Source: Hydrogenophaga sp.
Lineage (GTDB): Bacteria; Pseudomonadota; Gammaproteobacteria; Burkholderiales; Burkholderiaceae_C
Length of the DNA: 64,000 bases
Direction of reading: 5' to 3'
Assembly: GCA_016790705.1 (NCBI GenBank)
Contig: JAEUOT010000067.1
Coordinates: 62,001-126,000, forward strand
Shown: piece by piece, positions 9,317-18,554 of the stretch
How the letters are laid out: every line of letters starts with the position of its first letter
Numbering within the stretch: position 1 is the first letter of the stretch
Notes under the pieces: generated by a model
What the model was told of the DNA's origin: nothing
The model's database searches: none
What the model saw: the letters and a program-made list of their open reading frames with translations, nothing else
Program-made: the position numbers and the translations under genes

Positions 9317-10135
9317 ATGTATCTGCAAGTCAACGGCGCCACCACCTACTGCTACACCGGCGGCAAGGCCTTCGATCCGGCCAAGCCCACCGTCGTCTTC
9401 ATCCACGGCGTGCTCAACGACCACAGCGTCTGGATCCTGCAGAGCCGCTACCTCGCGAACCACGGCTGGAACGTGCTCGCGGTGGACTTGCCGGGCCACT
9501 GCAAGAGCGGCGGCGAAGCACCTTCGACCGTCGAAGAGGCGGCCGATTTCGTTGGTGCCCTGCTCGATGCGGCCGGTGTGCAGAAGGTCGCGCTGGTCGG
9601 CCATAGCTGGGGCTCGCTGATCACCATGGAGGCGGCGGCGCGCCTGAAAGACCGCGTGACGCATGCGGTGCTGGTCGGGACGGCGTTCCCGATGAAGGTC
9701 TCACCCGCGCTGATCGAGGCCTCGCTGAACGAGCCCGAGAAGGCGCTGACCATGGTCAACGTGTTCTCGCGCTCCACCCTCTCGGCACCGCCTTCCGCTC
9801 TCGGCCCCGGCACCTGGGTCTATGGCGCCGGCATGGCGCTGGGCCGGCGCGTGCTGCGCAGCAACACCAAGGTCAACGTGTTTCACCGCGGCTTCGTGGC
9901 CTGCGACCGCTACGCCGGCGGCGAAGCGGCCATGGCCGCGCTCACCTGCCCGGTGCTGTTCCTGCTGGGTGGCGTGGACCAGATGACCCAACCCCGGGCG
10001 GCACAGGGACTGATCAAGGCGGCCAAGGAAGCCGGCAAGGCCGTGCAAGTCGTGACCCTGCCGGTCGGCCATCACCAGATGACCGAAACCCCGGACCTGA
10101 CCCTGTTCGCGATCCGCGACTTCCTCAGGCGCTGA
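9317..10135 (+). CDS. Alpha/beta hydrolase
   Basis: A 272-residue alpha/beta-hydrolase fold protein. The oxyanion region is VVFIHGVLNDHSVW, the nucleophile elbow is GHSWGSL (Ser), an acid candidate is in LLGGVDQMT, and the catalytic histidine is in LPVGHHQMTETPD near the C-terminus. It has no signal peptide. It directly follows metY, so it could be an esterase or thioesterase linked to that pathway; MetX-type homoserine acyltransferases share the fold but are longer. The substrate is unknown. Its 3' end overlaps the convergent DUF2917 gene by about 64 bases. Confidence 0.88.
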   Translation: MYLQVNGATTYCYTGGKAFDPAKPTVVFIHGVLNDHSVWILQSRYLANHGWNVLAVDLPGHCKSGGEAPSTVEEAADFVGALLDAAGVQKVALVGHSWGSLITMEAAARLKDRVTHAVLVGTAFPMKVSPALIEASLNEPEKALTMVNVFSRSTLSAPPSALGPGTWVYGAGMALGRRVLRSNTKVNVFHRGFVACDRYAGGEAAMAALTCPVLFLLGGVDQMTQPRAAQGLIKAAKEAGKAVQVVTLPVGHHQMTETPDLTLFAIRDFLRR

Positions 10136-10410
10136 AACCAGCCCGGTGCCGGCGGCACCAGCGGCGTCAGCACGTATTCGCTGTACAGCTCAGGCCGGGT
10201 GCCGGCCGGCTCGGCGTCGGCGCCGACCACGATCCAGTCCTGTTGAAGGTCGATCACCGAACCCGGGCCAAGGAACAGGTCCTGCGCCACGTGGGGCTGC
10301 GTCAGCCAGACGCGGCCGCTGACCACCCGCAGACGCATGCCGGCGCTGGCGTGGATCACGCGGGTTTGCTGGGGCAACAGGCGGGTGGGGGCGGGCTGGC
10401 TGGTGGGCAT
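10072..10410 (-). CDS. DUF2917 domain protein
   Basis: A 112-residue protein with the DUF2917 pattern: a beta-rich cupin-like segment (GMRLRVVSGRVWLTQPHV, LFLGPGSVIDLQQDWIVVGA) and a basic tail (WFQRLRKSRIANRVRSGV). Function is unknown for the family. I chose MPTSQPAPT as start because the sequence upstream is low-complexity and unlike the family. It overlaps the 3' end of the convergent hydrolase gene. The upstream region, about 190 bases, is shared with the divergent MocR-type regulator. Confidence 0.75.
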   Translation of the reverse strand: MPTSQPAPTRLLPQQTRVIHASAGMRLRVVSGRVWLTQPHVAQDLFLGPGSVIDLQQDWIVVGADAEPAGTRPELYSEYVLTPLVPPAPGWFQRLRKSRIANRVRSGVSVIW

Positions 10411-10604
10411 GGCGAACCTTTCGTGAATGAGGCTCCACTGTCGGGATTTCCCGGCCACCGCGACAGACACACAGCCCCACCAGAATGGCTGTTCAAGGCC
10501 GCACAGAGCCCCATCTGTGTGGCCGGTTTGGCGGCGATCTGTGCTGGTCCATCGGCCCCGTTCGACCGGTTGGCCGGACGGCGCTCGGTTAGCATGGGAA
10601 CGCC

Positions 10605-12113
10605 ATGTCCGAGCCGCTCCAGCACCCCACGCTGCGCCCGGTCCCACCGGTTCCGCCGCCCTCCGAGCCCGACCTGCCGCTGTACCAGCAGATCGCTCAG
10701 GCACTGGCACAACTGATCCACGGCGGCACCCTCAAGGCCGGACAGCGCCTGCCCTCGGTGCGCGAGACGGCGCTGACCCACGGGGTGTCGATTTCGACCG
10801 CGATGCAGGCCTACCGCCAGCTGGAAGAACAGGGCCTGGCGCAGGCCCGCCCCAAGGCCGGCTATTTCGTGCGGCGCCCGCAGCGCATCGCCCAGCCCGG
10901 TCTGAGCACGCCGCCGCAGCGCAGCTTTCTGGTCGAACACCAGAGCCGTTCCGACAGCTTCGCCATGCTGTACCAGCCCGGCGACCGCGCGAGCTTCGGC
11001 GGCTTCTCGCCGCAGCAAAGCGCCCTGTTCGACGAAGAGCGGCTGCGCGTCGCCATCGGCCGCGCCTCGCGCGTGCACCGCCACAGCCTGACCGAATACA
11101 ACAAGGCCGATGCCGGTCGCCCAGCGTTGCGACAGGCGGTGGCCCGCCGCGCGCTGCACCTGGGCTGCGCGCTGGACGCGGCCGACATCGTGATCACCGC
11201 CAGTTGCACCCAGGCCGTGAGCCTGTGCCTGCGCGCCGTGACGCGGCCCGGCGACGTGGTGGCGCTGGAGTCGCCGACCTTCTTCGGTTACCTTGACCTG
11301 ATCGAATCGCTGGGCCTGCGGGTGTTGGAAATCCCGACGCATCCCGCCACGGGCCTGTCGCTGCCGGCGCTCGAACTGGCGCTGGACACGCAGCCGATCA
11401 AGGCGGTGGTGGCGGCGCCCACGCTGTCCAACCCGCTCGGCTCGGTGATGCCGATGGCGGCCAAGCAGAAGCTCGTGAAGCTGCTGGCGCAGCGCGGCGT
11501 GCCGCTGATCGAGGACGTGGTGTTCAACGATCTGCTGGCCGGCGACGAGCGCCGCAAGGCCGCCAAGTCCTTCGACACCGAGGGCAATGTCATGGTCTGT
11601 GGCTCGTTCGCCAAGACGCTGACGCCGGGCATCCGCCTGGGTTGGGTCGAGGCCGGACGCTGGCGCGACCACGTCGCGTCCAACAAACGCCTGCAGGGCG
11701 CGGCCACCCCGGTGGTGCTCGAAGAAGCGCTGGCCGACCTGCTCACGCAGGGCAGCTACGAGGCCCACCTGCGCCGGCTGACCACCTTCATGAACCAGCG
11801 CCGCAACGAGGCGCGGCGCCTGATCGCCCACCACTTTCCGCCCGGCACCAAGGTCAGCAACCCGCCCTCGGGCGACACGCTGTGGCTGGAACTGGAACCC
11901 GGTTTTTCGAGCATGGAACTGTTCCGCCGCTGCGCCGCCGAGGGCATCACCTTCGGTCCCGGCGAGTTCTTCACCGCCACCGACCGCTACCGCCACTGCC
12001 TGCGGCTGAACTTCTCCGGTCCCTGGAACACGGTGCACATGCAGGCCCTGGCCCGGATCGGCGAGATCGCGCGCCAGATGCTGCAGGAAAACCCCGAGAA
12101 GAAGCGCGCCTGA
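10605..12113 (+). CDS. MocR-type GntR/aminotransferase-fold transcriptional regulator
   Basis: A 502-residue two-domain regulator. An N-terminal winged helix of the GntR type (about residues 25-95: LYQQIAQALAQLIHGG, LPSVRETALTHGVSISTAMQ, YRQLEEQGLAQARPKAGYFV) is fused to a class I aminotransferase-like domain. The PLP lysine candidate is in CGSFAKTLTPGIRLGW. MocR proteins use the aminotransferase domain to sense PLP or an amino-type ligand rather than for catalysis. The cytochrome P450 gene follows 32 bases downstream on the same strand and could be a target or simply co-transcribed. Confidence 0.9.
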   Translation: MSEPLQHPTLRPVPPVPPPSEPDLPLYQQIAQALAQLIHGGTLKAGQRLPSVRETALTHGVSISTAMQAYRQLEEQGLAQARPKAGYFVRRPQRIAQPGLSTPPQRSFLVEHQSRSDSFAMLYQPGDRASFGGFSPQQSALFDEERLRVAIGRASRVHRHSLTEYNKADAGRPALRQAVARRALHLGCALDAADIVITASCTQAVSLCLRAVTRPGDVVALESPTFFGYLDLIESLGLRVLEIPTHPATGLSLPALELALDTQPIKAVVAAPTLSNPLGSVMPMAAKQKLVKLLAQRGVPLIEDVVFNDLLAGDERRKAAKSFDTEGNVMVCGSFAKTLTPGIRLGWVEAGRWRDHVASNKRLQGAATPVVLEEALADLLTQGSYEAHLRRLTTFMNQRRNEARRLIAHHFPPGTKVSNPPSGDTLWLELEPGFSSMELFRRCAAEGITFGPGEFFTATDRYRHCLRLNFSGPWNTVHMQALARIGEIARQMLQENPEKKRA

Positions 12114-12145
12114 ACCTCGCTCGGCGCCGCCAGAATGGCTGGACC

Positions 12146-13432
12146 ATGATCCAGCCGCACCAGATCACCCCGCCCATGGGCGCCGACCGCGCCCGCGAGA
12201 TTGCCTCGAGCTTCGACCTGCGCGCACTCGCGCCAGACTTCCTCGCCAACCCCTATCCGGTCTACGCCGCGCTGCGAGAAGCCGATCCGGTGCGGCGCAT
12301 GCCCGACGGCTCGCTCTTCCTCACCCGCCACGCCGACCTGATGACGGTGTACCGGGACGCCGCCGTCTTCAGCTCGGACAAGCATGTCGAGTTCGCGCCG
12401 AAATACGGTGTCGAATCGCCGCTCTACGAGCACCACACCACCAGCCTGGTGTTCAACGACCCGCCGCTGCACACGCGGGTTCGCAAGCTGATCATGGGCG
12501 CCCTCACCCGCCGCGCGATTGCCGACATGGAGCCGGGGCTGGTGACTCTGGTCGACAACCTGCTGGACCGCATCGAGGCGCAAGGCGGCGGTGACCTGAT
12601 CGAGGACTTCGCGTCGGCGATACCGGTCGAGATCATCGGCAACCTGCTGGGCGTGCCGCACGCCGAGCGTGGCCCCTTGCGCGCCTGGTCGCTGGCCATC
12701 CTGGGCGCGCTCGAACCGGTGCCCACGCCCGAGCAACACGCCCTGGGCAACCGCAGCGTGACCGAGATGCTGGCCTATCTGCGCGGGCTAGTGGCCGAAC
12801 GCCGCAAGGCCCCCGGCGACCCGGAGCGTGATGTGCTCACGCGGCTGATCCAGGGCGAAGCCAGCGGCGACAAGCTCAGCGAAGTCGAGCTGCTGCAGAA
12901 CTGCATCTTCCTGCTCAACGCCGGCCACGAAACCACCACCAACCTGATCGGCAACGGCCTGATCCTGCTGCAGGAGTTTCCGGCGCAGCGGGCGCAGTTG
13001 CTGGCCGACCTGAACGCTGCGAGGGACGACGCAGCGCGCGAACAGGTGCTCTCGCTCGCGGTCGACGAATGCCTGCGCTTCGAATCGTCCAACCAGTTGG
13101 GCAACCGGCGGGCGCTGGCGCCCTGTGCCGTCGGTGGTGTGGACCTGCCTGCGGGCGCCCTGGTCACCCTGTGCATCGGCGCCGCCAACCGCGACCCTGC
13201 CGTGTACGAGCAACCGGAAACGCTGAACCTGCGCCGCGAAGGCAACAAGCACCTGGCCTTCGGCTTCGGCATCCACCAGTGCGCCGGCCTGAGTCTGGCG
13301 CGGCTCGAAGGCCGCATCGCCATCGGGCGTTTCCTGACCCGCTTTCCGCAGTTCGAACTCAGCGATGTTCCGGAGCGTGGCGGGCGGGCGCGGTTCCGGG
13401 GGTTCCTGTCAGCGCCGTTTCGCACCCGCTGA
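12146..13432 (+). CDS. Cytochrome P450
   Basis: A soluble bacterial P450 of 428 residues with every hallmark. These are the I-helix oxygen-binding motif LLNAGHETTTN, the ExxR pair in DECLRFESS, and the heme loop AFGFGIHQCAGLSLAR with axial Cys379. No redox partner gene (ferredoxin or reductase) is adjacent, so electrons must come from elsewhere. The substrate cannot be predicted. It follows the MocR-type regulator closely and ends flush against the convergent YihY gene with no spacer. Confidence 0.95.
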   Translation: MIQPHQITPPMGADRAREIASSFDLRALAPDFLANPYPVYAALREADPVRRMPDGSLFLTRHADLMTVYRDAAVFSSDKHVEFAPKYGVESPLYEHHTTSLVFNDPPLHTRVRKLIMGALTRRAIADMEPGLVTLVDNLLDRIEAQGGGDLIEDFASAIPVEIIGNLLGVPHAERGPLRAWSLAILGALEPVPTPEQHALGNRSVTEMLAYLRGLVAERRKAPGDPERDVLTRLIQGEASGDKLSEVELLQNCIFLLNAGHETTTNLIGNGLILLQEFPAQRAQLLADLNAARDDAAREQVLSLAVDECLRFESSNQLGNRRALAPCAVGGVDLPAGALVTLCIGAANRDPAVYEQPETLNLRREGNKHLAFGFGIHQCAGLSLARLEGRIAIGRFLTRFPQFELSDVPERGGRARFRGFLSAPFRTR

Positions 13433-14668
13433 TCAAGGCACCGACGGCGCCGCCAGCACCTGTGCCACCGTCAGGTCGCGCAGGCCGCTGACCGACCAGA
13501 ACGCCTCTGTGCCGGGCGATTCGGGCAACAGCAGGCGCTGCGCCAGCGGCGCCACCGGCAGGTGCGCCGGGTCAAGCAGCAGGACATAGCGCTCGTCCTC
13601 CTCGTCCAGCCGGCCCAGCCAGTCCAGTGCCACCATCGCACCGATGGGGTCCTCCAGGTGCAGCGGGTCCACGCGCAGCGTCTGCGCCAGCGCCTCCAGG
13701 CTCAGCCCGCGCGCGGGCGACTCGCGCACCGCGTGCAGGCAGGCCAGCGTCTCCAGCGCCAACTGGAAACGCCAGCCGGGCTGGTTGCCGCGCCGCGCAA
13801 TGCCCGAGAGCAGGCTGGGCAGGTAGGCCGCCACCACCGCACCCAGCAGCACGATCACCCAGGCCACGTAGAACCACACCAGCAGGATCGGCACCGTGGC
13901 GAAGGTGCCGTAGACCAGCGAATAGGTGGGCACCTTGCCCAGGTACCAGGCCAGCGCTCCCTTGGCCACTTCCAGGGCGCCGGCCGTGAACAAGCCGCCA
14001 ACCAGCGCATGCGCCCAGCGCACCTGGGTGTTGGGCACGAAGCGGTAGAGCGCCGCCATGCCCGCGGTCATCAACCCGAACTGCAGCGAGTCCAGCAGCA
14101 GCTTCACGGTGCCCGAGCGCACCACGCCGTCCGCGCCCGAGAGCGCATACGAGGTGCCGGCCAGGCTGGCCGCCAGCAGCAGCGGCCCCAGCGTGAGCAC
14201 GGCCCAGTAGACCAGGATGCGCTGCGCCAGCGGCCGCGGCGTGCGCACGCGCCAGATGTCGTTGAGCTTGCGGTCGATGGTCAGGATCAGCGCCAGCGCC
14301 GTGCCCAGCAGGAACAGCGCACCGACCCATCCGATCTGACCCGCCTTGGCGGCAAACTGGTTGAGGTAGTTGAGCACCTGCTTGGCGATGTTCTCGGGCA
14401 CCAGGCTTTCGATGAGCCAGCGCTGAAGCGTCGCCTGCAGGCGCGAAAACATCGGGAAGGCACTGAAGATCGCCAGGCCCACCGTGAACAGTGGCACCAG
14501 CGAAATCGTGGTGGTGAAGGTCAGGCTCGATGCGGTCACGCCCAGCCGGTCTTCGCGGAAGCGCTCGCGCAGCGTCAGCGCGGTGTTGCGCCACGGGAAG
14601 CGCAGCAGGTTCTGCCACAGCTGGGCCAGCAGGGTCTGTGCCTCCGCGAGGCGCTCGTTCACGGTCAT
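13433..14668 (-). CDS. YihY/BrkB family inner-membrane protein
   Basis: A 411-residue protein with about six transmembrane segments in the first 300 residues and the YihY signature (VTASSLTFTTTISLVPLFTV; LTIDRKLNDIWRV; SYALSGADG). The last 110 residues are soluble and winged-helix-like (ALAQTLRVDPLHLEDPIGAM), as in many proteobacterial members. YihY proteins were once called ribonuclease BN in error; their transport role is unsettled. It diverges from the DUF2069 gene with only about 10-20 bases between starts, so both promoters must lie inside coding sequence. Confidence 0.9.
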   Translation of the reverse strand: MTVNERLAEAQTLLAQLWQNLLRFPWRNTALTLRERFREDRLGVTASSLTFTTTISLVPLFTVGLAIFSAFPMFSRLQATLQRWLIESLVPENIAKQVLNYLNQFAAKAGQIGWVGALFLLGTALALILTIDRKLNDIWRVRTPRPLAQRILVYWAVLTLGPLLLAASLAGTSYALSGADGVVRSGTVKLLLDSLQFGLMTAGMAALYRFVPNTQVRWAHALVGGLFTAGALEVAKGALAWYLGKVPTYSLVYGTFATVPILLVWFYVAWVIVLLGAVVAAYLPSLLSGIARRGNQPGWRFQLALETLACLHAVRESPARGLSLEALAQTLRVDPLHLEDPIGAMVALDWLGRLDEEDERYVLLLDPAHLPVAPLAQRLLLPESPGTEAFWSVSGLRDLTVAQVLAAPSVP

Positions 14669-14689
14669 GCCGGTATCATGCCACCCGCC

Positions 14690-15154
14690 ATGCACGCCCC
14701 CACGCCCTCTCCTTCCGCGCCCGCCGCCGCCGTCGCGCGCTCCCGCCAGATCGCGGTGGCCAGTCTGCTGGCCCTGATCGCGCTGGGACTGGTCTGGGAG
14801 CTGTGGCTGGCGCCGGTGCGTCCGGGCGGCTCCTGGCTGGCGCTCAAGGTGCTGCCGCTGACACTGCCGCTCGCCGGACTGCTCAAGAACCGCATGTACA
14901 CCTATCGCTGGCTGAGCCTGATGGTGTGGCTGTACGCCGCCGAGGGTGCCGTGCGCGCCAGCAGCGACCGGGGCCTCTCGGCCTGGCTGGCCGGGCTGGA
15001 GCTGCTGTTGTGCATCGTGCTGTTCGCGGCCTGCACCCACCACATCCGCTCGCGCCTGAAGGCCGCCGGCAAGGAAGCGATTGCGGCCGACGCCGCGCGC
15101 CGTGCCGCCGAAGGTGGCTTTCCGGCAGACCCGGTTCCTCCGTCCTCCTCATGA
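14690..15154 (+). CDS. DUF2069 membrane protein
   Basis: A 154-residue inner-membrane protein with four hydrophobic helices and the DUF2069 core (LPLTLPLAGLLKNRMYTYRW, LSLMVWLYAAEGAVRASSD). Function is unknown for the family. An in-frame ATG four codons upstream is an equally possible start; neither has a good ribosome binding site. The stop codon overlaps the start of the next gene in an ATGA arrangement, indicating translational coupling to the FAD-linked dehydrogenase. Confidence 0.85.
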   Translation: MHAPTPSPSAPAAAVARSRQIAVASLLALIALGLVWELWLAPVRPGGSWLALKVLPLTLPLAGLLKNRMYTYRWLSLMVWLYAAEGAVRASSDRGLSAWLAGLELLLCIVLFAACTHHIRSRLKAAGKEAIAADAARRAAEGGFPADPVPPSSS

Positions 15155-16572
15155 ATGCACTCCTGACCCGCCTGCGCGGCATCGTGGGCGACGCCCAGGT
15201 GCTGACCCACGACGACCCGGCCACCGATCTGTCCGCGTGGGAACAGGACTGGCGCCGGCGCGCCTACGGCCGGGCGCTGGCGGTGGTTCGACCGGCCAGC
15301 ACCGCCGAGGTCGCTGCGGTGGTCAAGGCCTGTGCTGCGGCCGGCGTGTCCATCGTTCCCCAGGGCGGCAACACCGGGCTGGTGGTCGGCTCCGTCCCGG
15401 ACGACAGCGGCACCCAGGTGGTGCTCAGCCTAGCGCGCATGAACGCGGTGCGCGGCATCGACGGCGACAACCTGACCGTGACCGTGGAGGCTGGCTGTGT
15501 GTTGCAGACGTTGCAGGATGCGGCAGAGGCCGCAGGCTTCCTGTTCCCGCTGTCGCTGGCGGCCGAGGGCAGTTGCACCATCGGGGGCAATCTCGCGACC
15601 AACGCCGGTGGCACCCAGGTCGTGCGCTACGGCAACGTGCGCGAGCTGTGCCTGGGGCTGGAGGTGGTGACGGCGCAGGGCGAGGTCTGGGACGGTCTGA
15701 GCGGACTGCGCAAGGACAACACCGGTTACGACCTGCGTGACCTGTTCGTCGGCAGCGAAGGCACGCTGGGCGTGATCACCGCCGCCACCTTGAAGCTGTA
15801 CCCGCGACCCGCCGCGCAATTGACCGCGTGGGCCGCCGTGCCGTCGCTGGAGGCGGCGGTGCAGTTGCTGGGACTGGCGCACCGCCACCTGGGCGCCGGC
15901 CTGACCGGCTTCGAGGTCATGGGCCAGTTCGCGCTGTCGCTGGTGGCGAAACACTTCCCGCAGCAGCGCGTGCCGCTGTGGTCGGAACACCCGTGCTGCG
16001 TCCTGCTGGAGAACAGCGACAGCGAGTCGGAGGAGCATGCCCGCGGCCAGTTCGAGCGGCTGCTGGAGACCGCGTTCGAACAGGGCGTCGTGAGCGACGC
16101 GGTGGTGGCCGAGAGCCTGCAGCAGGCGCACGCGCTCTGGCACATCCGGGAAAGCATCCCGCTGGCGCAGGCCGAGGAAGGCCTGAACATCAAGCACGAC
16201 ATCAGCATTCCGGTCTCGAAGATCCCCGCCTTCTGCGCCGAGACCGACGCCCTGCTGCAGCGCGAGGTGCCGGGCGTGCGGCTGGTCAACTTCGGCCATC
16301 TCGGCGATGGCAACCTGCACTACAACGTGCAGGCGCCCGAGGGCGGCGACGCGAGCGCCTTCCTGCGCGACATGGAAGCGCAGGTGAACCACCTGGTGTT
16401 CGACCAGGTCCGGCGCTTCGATGGCTCGATCAGCGCCGAGCATGGTGTGGGCAGCCTCAAGGCGGACAAGCTGCCGGTCTACAAGGACCCGGTGGCGCTG
16501 GCGCTGATGCGATCGATCAAGCAGGCGCTGGACCCGCAGAACATCCTCAACCCGGGCCGGGTCCTGAGCTGA
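15151..16572 (+). CDS. FAD-linked D-2-hydroxyacid (2-hydroxyglutarate-type) dehydrogenase
   Basis: A 473-residue vanillyl-alcohol-oxidase-fold flavoprotein. The FAD-binding half (about 40-220) shows SIVPQGGNTGLVVGSVP, EGSCTIGGNLATNAGGTQ and LFVGSEGTLGVITAATLKLY. The C-terminal catalytic half has the metal/substrate site NFGHLGDGNLHYNVQAP and the end motif SAEHGVGSLKADKL. The family includes D-lactate dehydrogenase (cytochrome), the glycolate oxidase GlcD subunit and D-2-hydroxyglutarate dehydrogenase. Overall resemblance and length favour the last. Since serC is also in the window, recycling of D-2-hydroxyglutarate from the serine pathway is a reasonable guess. Confidence 0.87.
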   Translation: MNALLTRLRGIVGDAQVLTHDDPATDLSAWEQDWRRRAYGRALAVVRPASTAEVAAVVKACAAAGVSIVPQGGNTGLVVGSVPDDSGTQVVLSLARMNAVRGIDGDNLTVTVEAGCVLQTLQDAAEAAGFLFPLSLAAEGSCTIGGNLATNAGGTQVVRYGNVRELCLGLEVVTAQGEVWDGLSGLRKDNTGYDLRDLFVGSEGTLGVITAATLKLYPRPAAQLTAWAAVPSLEAAVQLLGLAHRHLGAGLTGFEVMGQFALSLVAKHFPQQRVPLWSEHPCCVLLENSDSESEEHARGQFERLLETAFEQGVVSDAVVAESLQQAHALWHIRESIPLAQAEEGLNIKHDISIPVSKIPAFCAETDALLQREVPGVRLVNFGHLGDGNLHYNVQAPEGGDASAFLRDMEAQVNHLVFDQVRRFDGSISAEHGVGSLKADKLPVYKDPVALALMRSIKQALDPQNILNPGRVLS

Positions 16573-16576
16573 GCCG

Positions 16577-18520
16577 CTAGGCGCCGCGGGAACAGAAATC
16601 CCGCAGCAGCCGCTCCAGGTCGGCCGCAAACGTCACGGCGTCAAACAGCGGACTCTGGCGCGCCGATTCGCGCAAGCCCCGTCGCAGTCCGCGCAGGCGC
16701 TGCACCGACGCCTCCCGGTCGGTCGCCAGCGCCGCCGCCTTGGCCACATAGTCGTCCTCGCTTTGCGCGACCCAGTCGCCCAGCCCGACGTTCTCCAGCA
16801 TCGCCTGGCCCTGGCGCCCCAGCATGCCCGGCGTCGCCAGCGTGAGTGTCGGCACGCCCATCCAGATCGCCTCTGCGGTGGTGGTGCCGCCCGGATAGGG
16901 AAAGGTGTCCAGCAGCACGTCGACCTCGGCGTACTGACCGAGGTAGTGCTCGCGGGCCAGGTTGCTGGAAATGAACACGCGTCGCAGGTCGATGCCCGCA
17001 GCGCCCAGGCGTTCACGCATCAGCAGCACCTGCTGCTCCTCGTCGAACCGCCCGTTCTGCAACCTCAGCACGGAGGCCGGCACGGCGTCCAGCACCCGCT
17101 TCCAGAGCGCCAGCACGGCATCGTTGATCTTGCTGGCGTTCTGGAAACAGCCGAAGCTGATCCACGGAAGCGCCGCCATCGGCGGCTCGGGCGCCACCGC
17201 CGGCGCGGCGGCCGGCGGCGTGAGACACAGGCGGGTGTGCGGCATGCGCAGCAACGGCTCGGTAAAGAACCGCGACTCCGCGGGCGGGACGCAGACCGGG
17301 TCGGCGATCACGGCGTCGATGAACGGCAGGCCGGTGGTGCCGAAGTAGCCCAGCCAGGACACCTGGCGCCGCGCCGGCCGCCGCATCAGCACGCCGACGC
17401 GATTGCCGGTGGTATGTCCGCTCAGGTCGAGCAGCACGTCCGGGTCGTCCGCCGCGATCATGTCGGCCACCCGCTGATCGGTCTCGTCCAGGATGTCCCG
17501 CCACTGCCCGAAGGCGTCGCGGATGCGCGGCGGCACCTGCGCCCCCTTGGTCTGGTTGGCGTAGGCCAGCAGGTCCACCTCGCGGTGTCGCATCGCGTCC
17601 AGCACCGTCTCCAGAAAATGCCCCACCGGGTGCACCCGCAGATCGGCCGACAGCACACCCACCCGCAAGCGCGGCCCCACCGGACGGGGGCGCGCCGGCG
17701 CGCGCACCAGACCGCGCCGGATGGCCTCGTCGTTCAGCGCATGGCCTTGCCGTGCGCTGATCTCGCGAACCCGGTCCAGATCCAGCGGCCACTGGTAATG
17801 CAAGGTGAACAGGTAGTTGCTCAAGGATTCGGTGTGGCCGGGCTGGATCTCCAACGAGCGCTCATAGTGGCGTAGCGCGGGACCGAAGGCGCCGAGCTTG
17901 CCGTGGACGCAGCCCAGCGCGAACTGCAGGGCCGCGTGGCGCTCGCCCTCGGCGGGCCGCAGCACCTCCAGCGCCTTGACCGGGTCGCGCAGATTGTTCA
18001 GGTGTATCGAGGCGAGGTTCACGCGCGCCTGGGTGTTGGCGGGAAAACGCCGCACCAGGTCCTCCAGCGCCATGTGCGCTTCGTGCAGGTTGTCCAGCTT
18101 GAACAGCGCGGTCGACAGGTTCAGCAGGATCTGCTCGTCGTCCGGCAGCGTCTGCACCAGCGAACGCAGGATGGACAGGGCTTCACGGTGCTTGGCCAGC
18201 GCGAGAAACACCGTGGCCAGGTAGCGCCGCACCGGCACCGACACCGGATCGGCCGCCAACGCCTTGAGCAGCACCTGCTCGGCCTCGTGGTAGCGACCCA
18301 GTCCGCCCAGACGCCTTGCCTGCTGCAGCGCCTGCTCCTGCGGATCCGCCACCGGCGGCAGACGCGGGGCGGGGGCTGGCGGCACGACGGCGTCCGGCGC
18401 CTTGGCCCGGGGCTGCGGGCGGGTGAGATGACCGGTGATCGTGGCGCGGGTCTGCGCCTGGACGGTGACGGGCGCGGCAGCGGGCTGGCGCACAGCGGGA
18501 GCGGGACGGGGACGGGACAT
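16577..18520 (-). CDS. TPR-containing GT41 (SPINDLY/O-GlcNAc transferase-like) glycosyltransferase
   Basis: A 647-residue protein. A Pro/Ala-rich leader of about 75 residues precedes tetratricopeptide repeats at about 75-280 (EAEQVLLKALAADPVSVPVR; ALRHYERSLEIQPGHTESLS). A catalytic region of the OGT/SPINDLY type follows (LRVHPVGHFLETVL, DVLLDLSGHTTGNR, SFGCFQNASKINDAVLALW, DTFPYPGGTTTAEAIWMGVP). GT41 enzymes transfer a sugar from a nucleotide to Ser/Thr of proteins. No target protein or flagellar gene is adjacent. The ATG at MSRPRPAP is chosen because upstream codons look like noise. It converges on the dehydrogenase gene. Confidence 0.85.
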   Translation of the reverse strand: MSRPRPAPAVRQPAAAPVTVQAQTRATITGHLTRPQPRAKAPDAVVPPAPAPRLPPVADPQEQALQQARRLGGLGRYHEAEQVLLKALAADPVSVPVRRYLATVFLALAKHREALSILRSLVQTLPDDEQILLNLSTALFKLDNLHEAHMALEDLVRRFPANTQARVNLASIHLNNLRDPVKALEVLRPAEGERHAALQFALGCVHGKLGAFGPALRHYERSLEIQPGHTESLSNYLFTLHYQWPLDLDRVREISARQGHALNDEAIRRGLVRAPARPRPVGPRLRVGVLSADLRVHPVGHFLETVLDAMRHREVDLLAYANQTKGAQVPPRIRDAFGQWRDILDETDQRVADMIAADDPDVLLDLSGHTTGNRVGVLMRRPARRQVSWLGYFGTTGLPFIDAVIADPVCVPPAESRFFTEPLLRMPHTRLCLTPPAAAPAVAPEPPMAALPWISFGCFQNASKINDAVLALWKRVLDAVPASVLRLQNGRFDEEQQVLLMRERLGAAGIDLRRVFISSNLAREHYLGQYAEVDVLLDTFPYPGGTTTAEAIWMGVPTLTLATPGMLGRQGQAMLENVGLGDWVAQSEDDYVAKAAALATDREASVQRLRGLRRGLRESARQSPLFDAVTFAADLERLLRDFCSRGA

Positions 18521-18554
18521 GAAAACGGTGCGGGAATGGACGCGTGGTCCGGCC

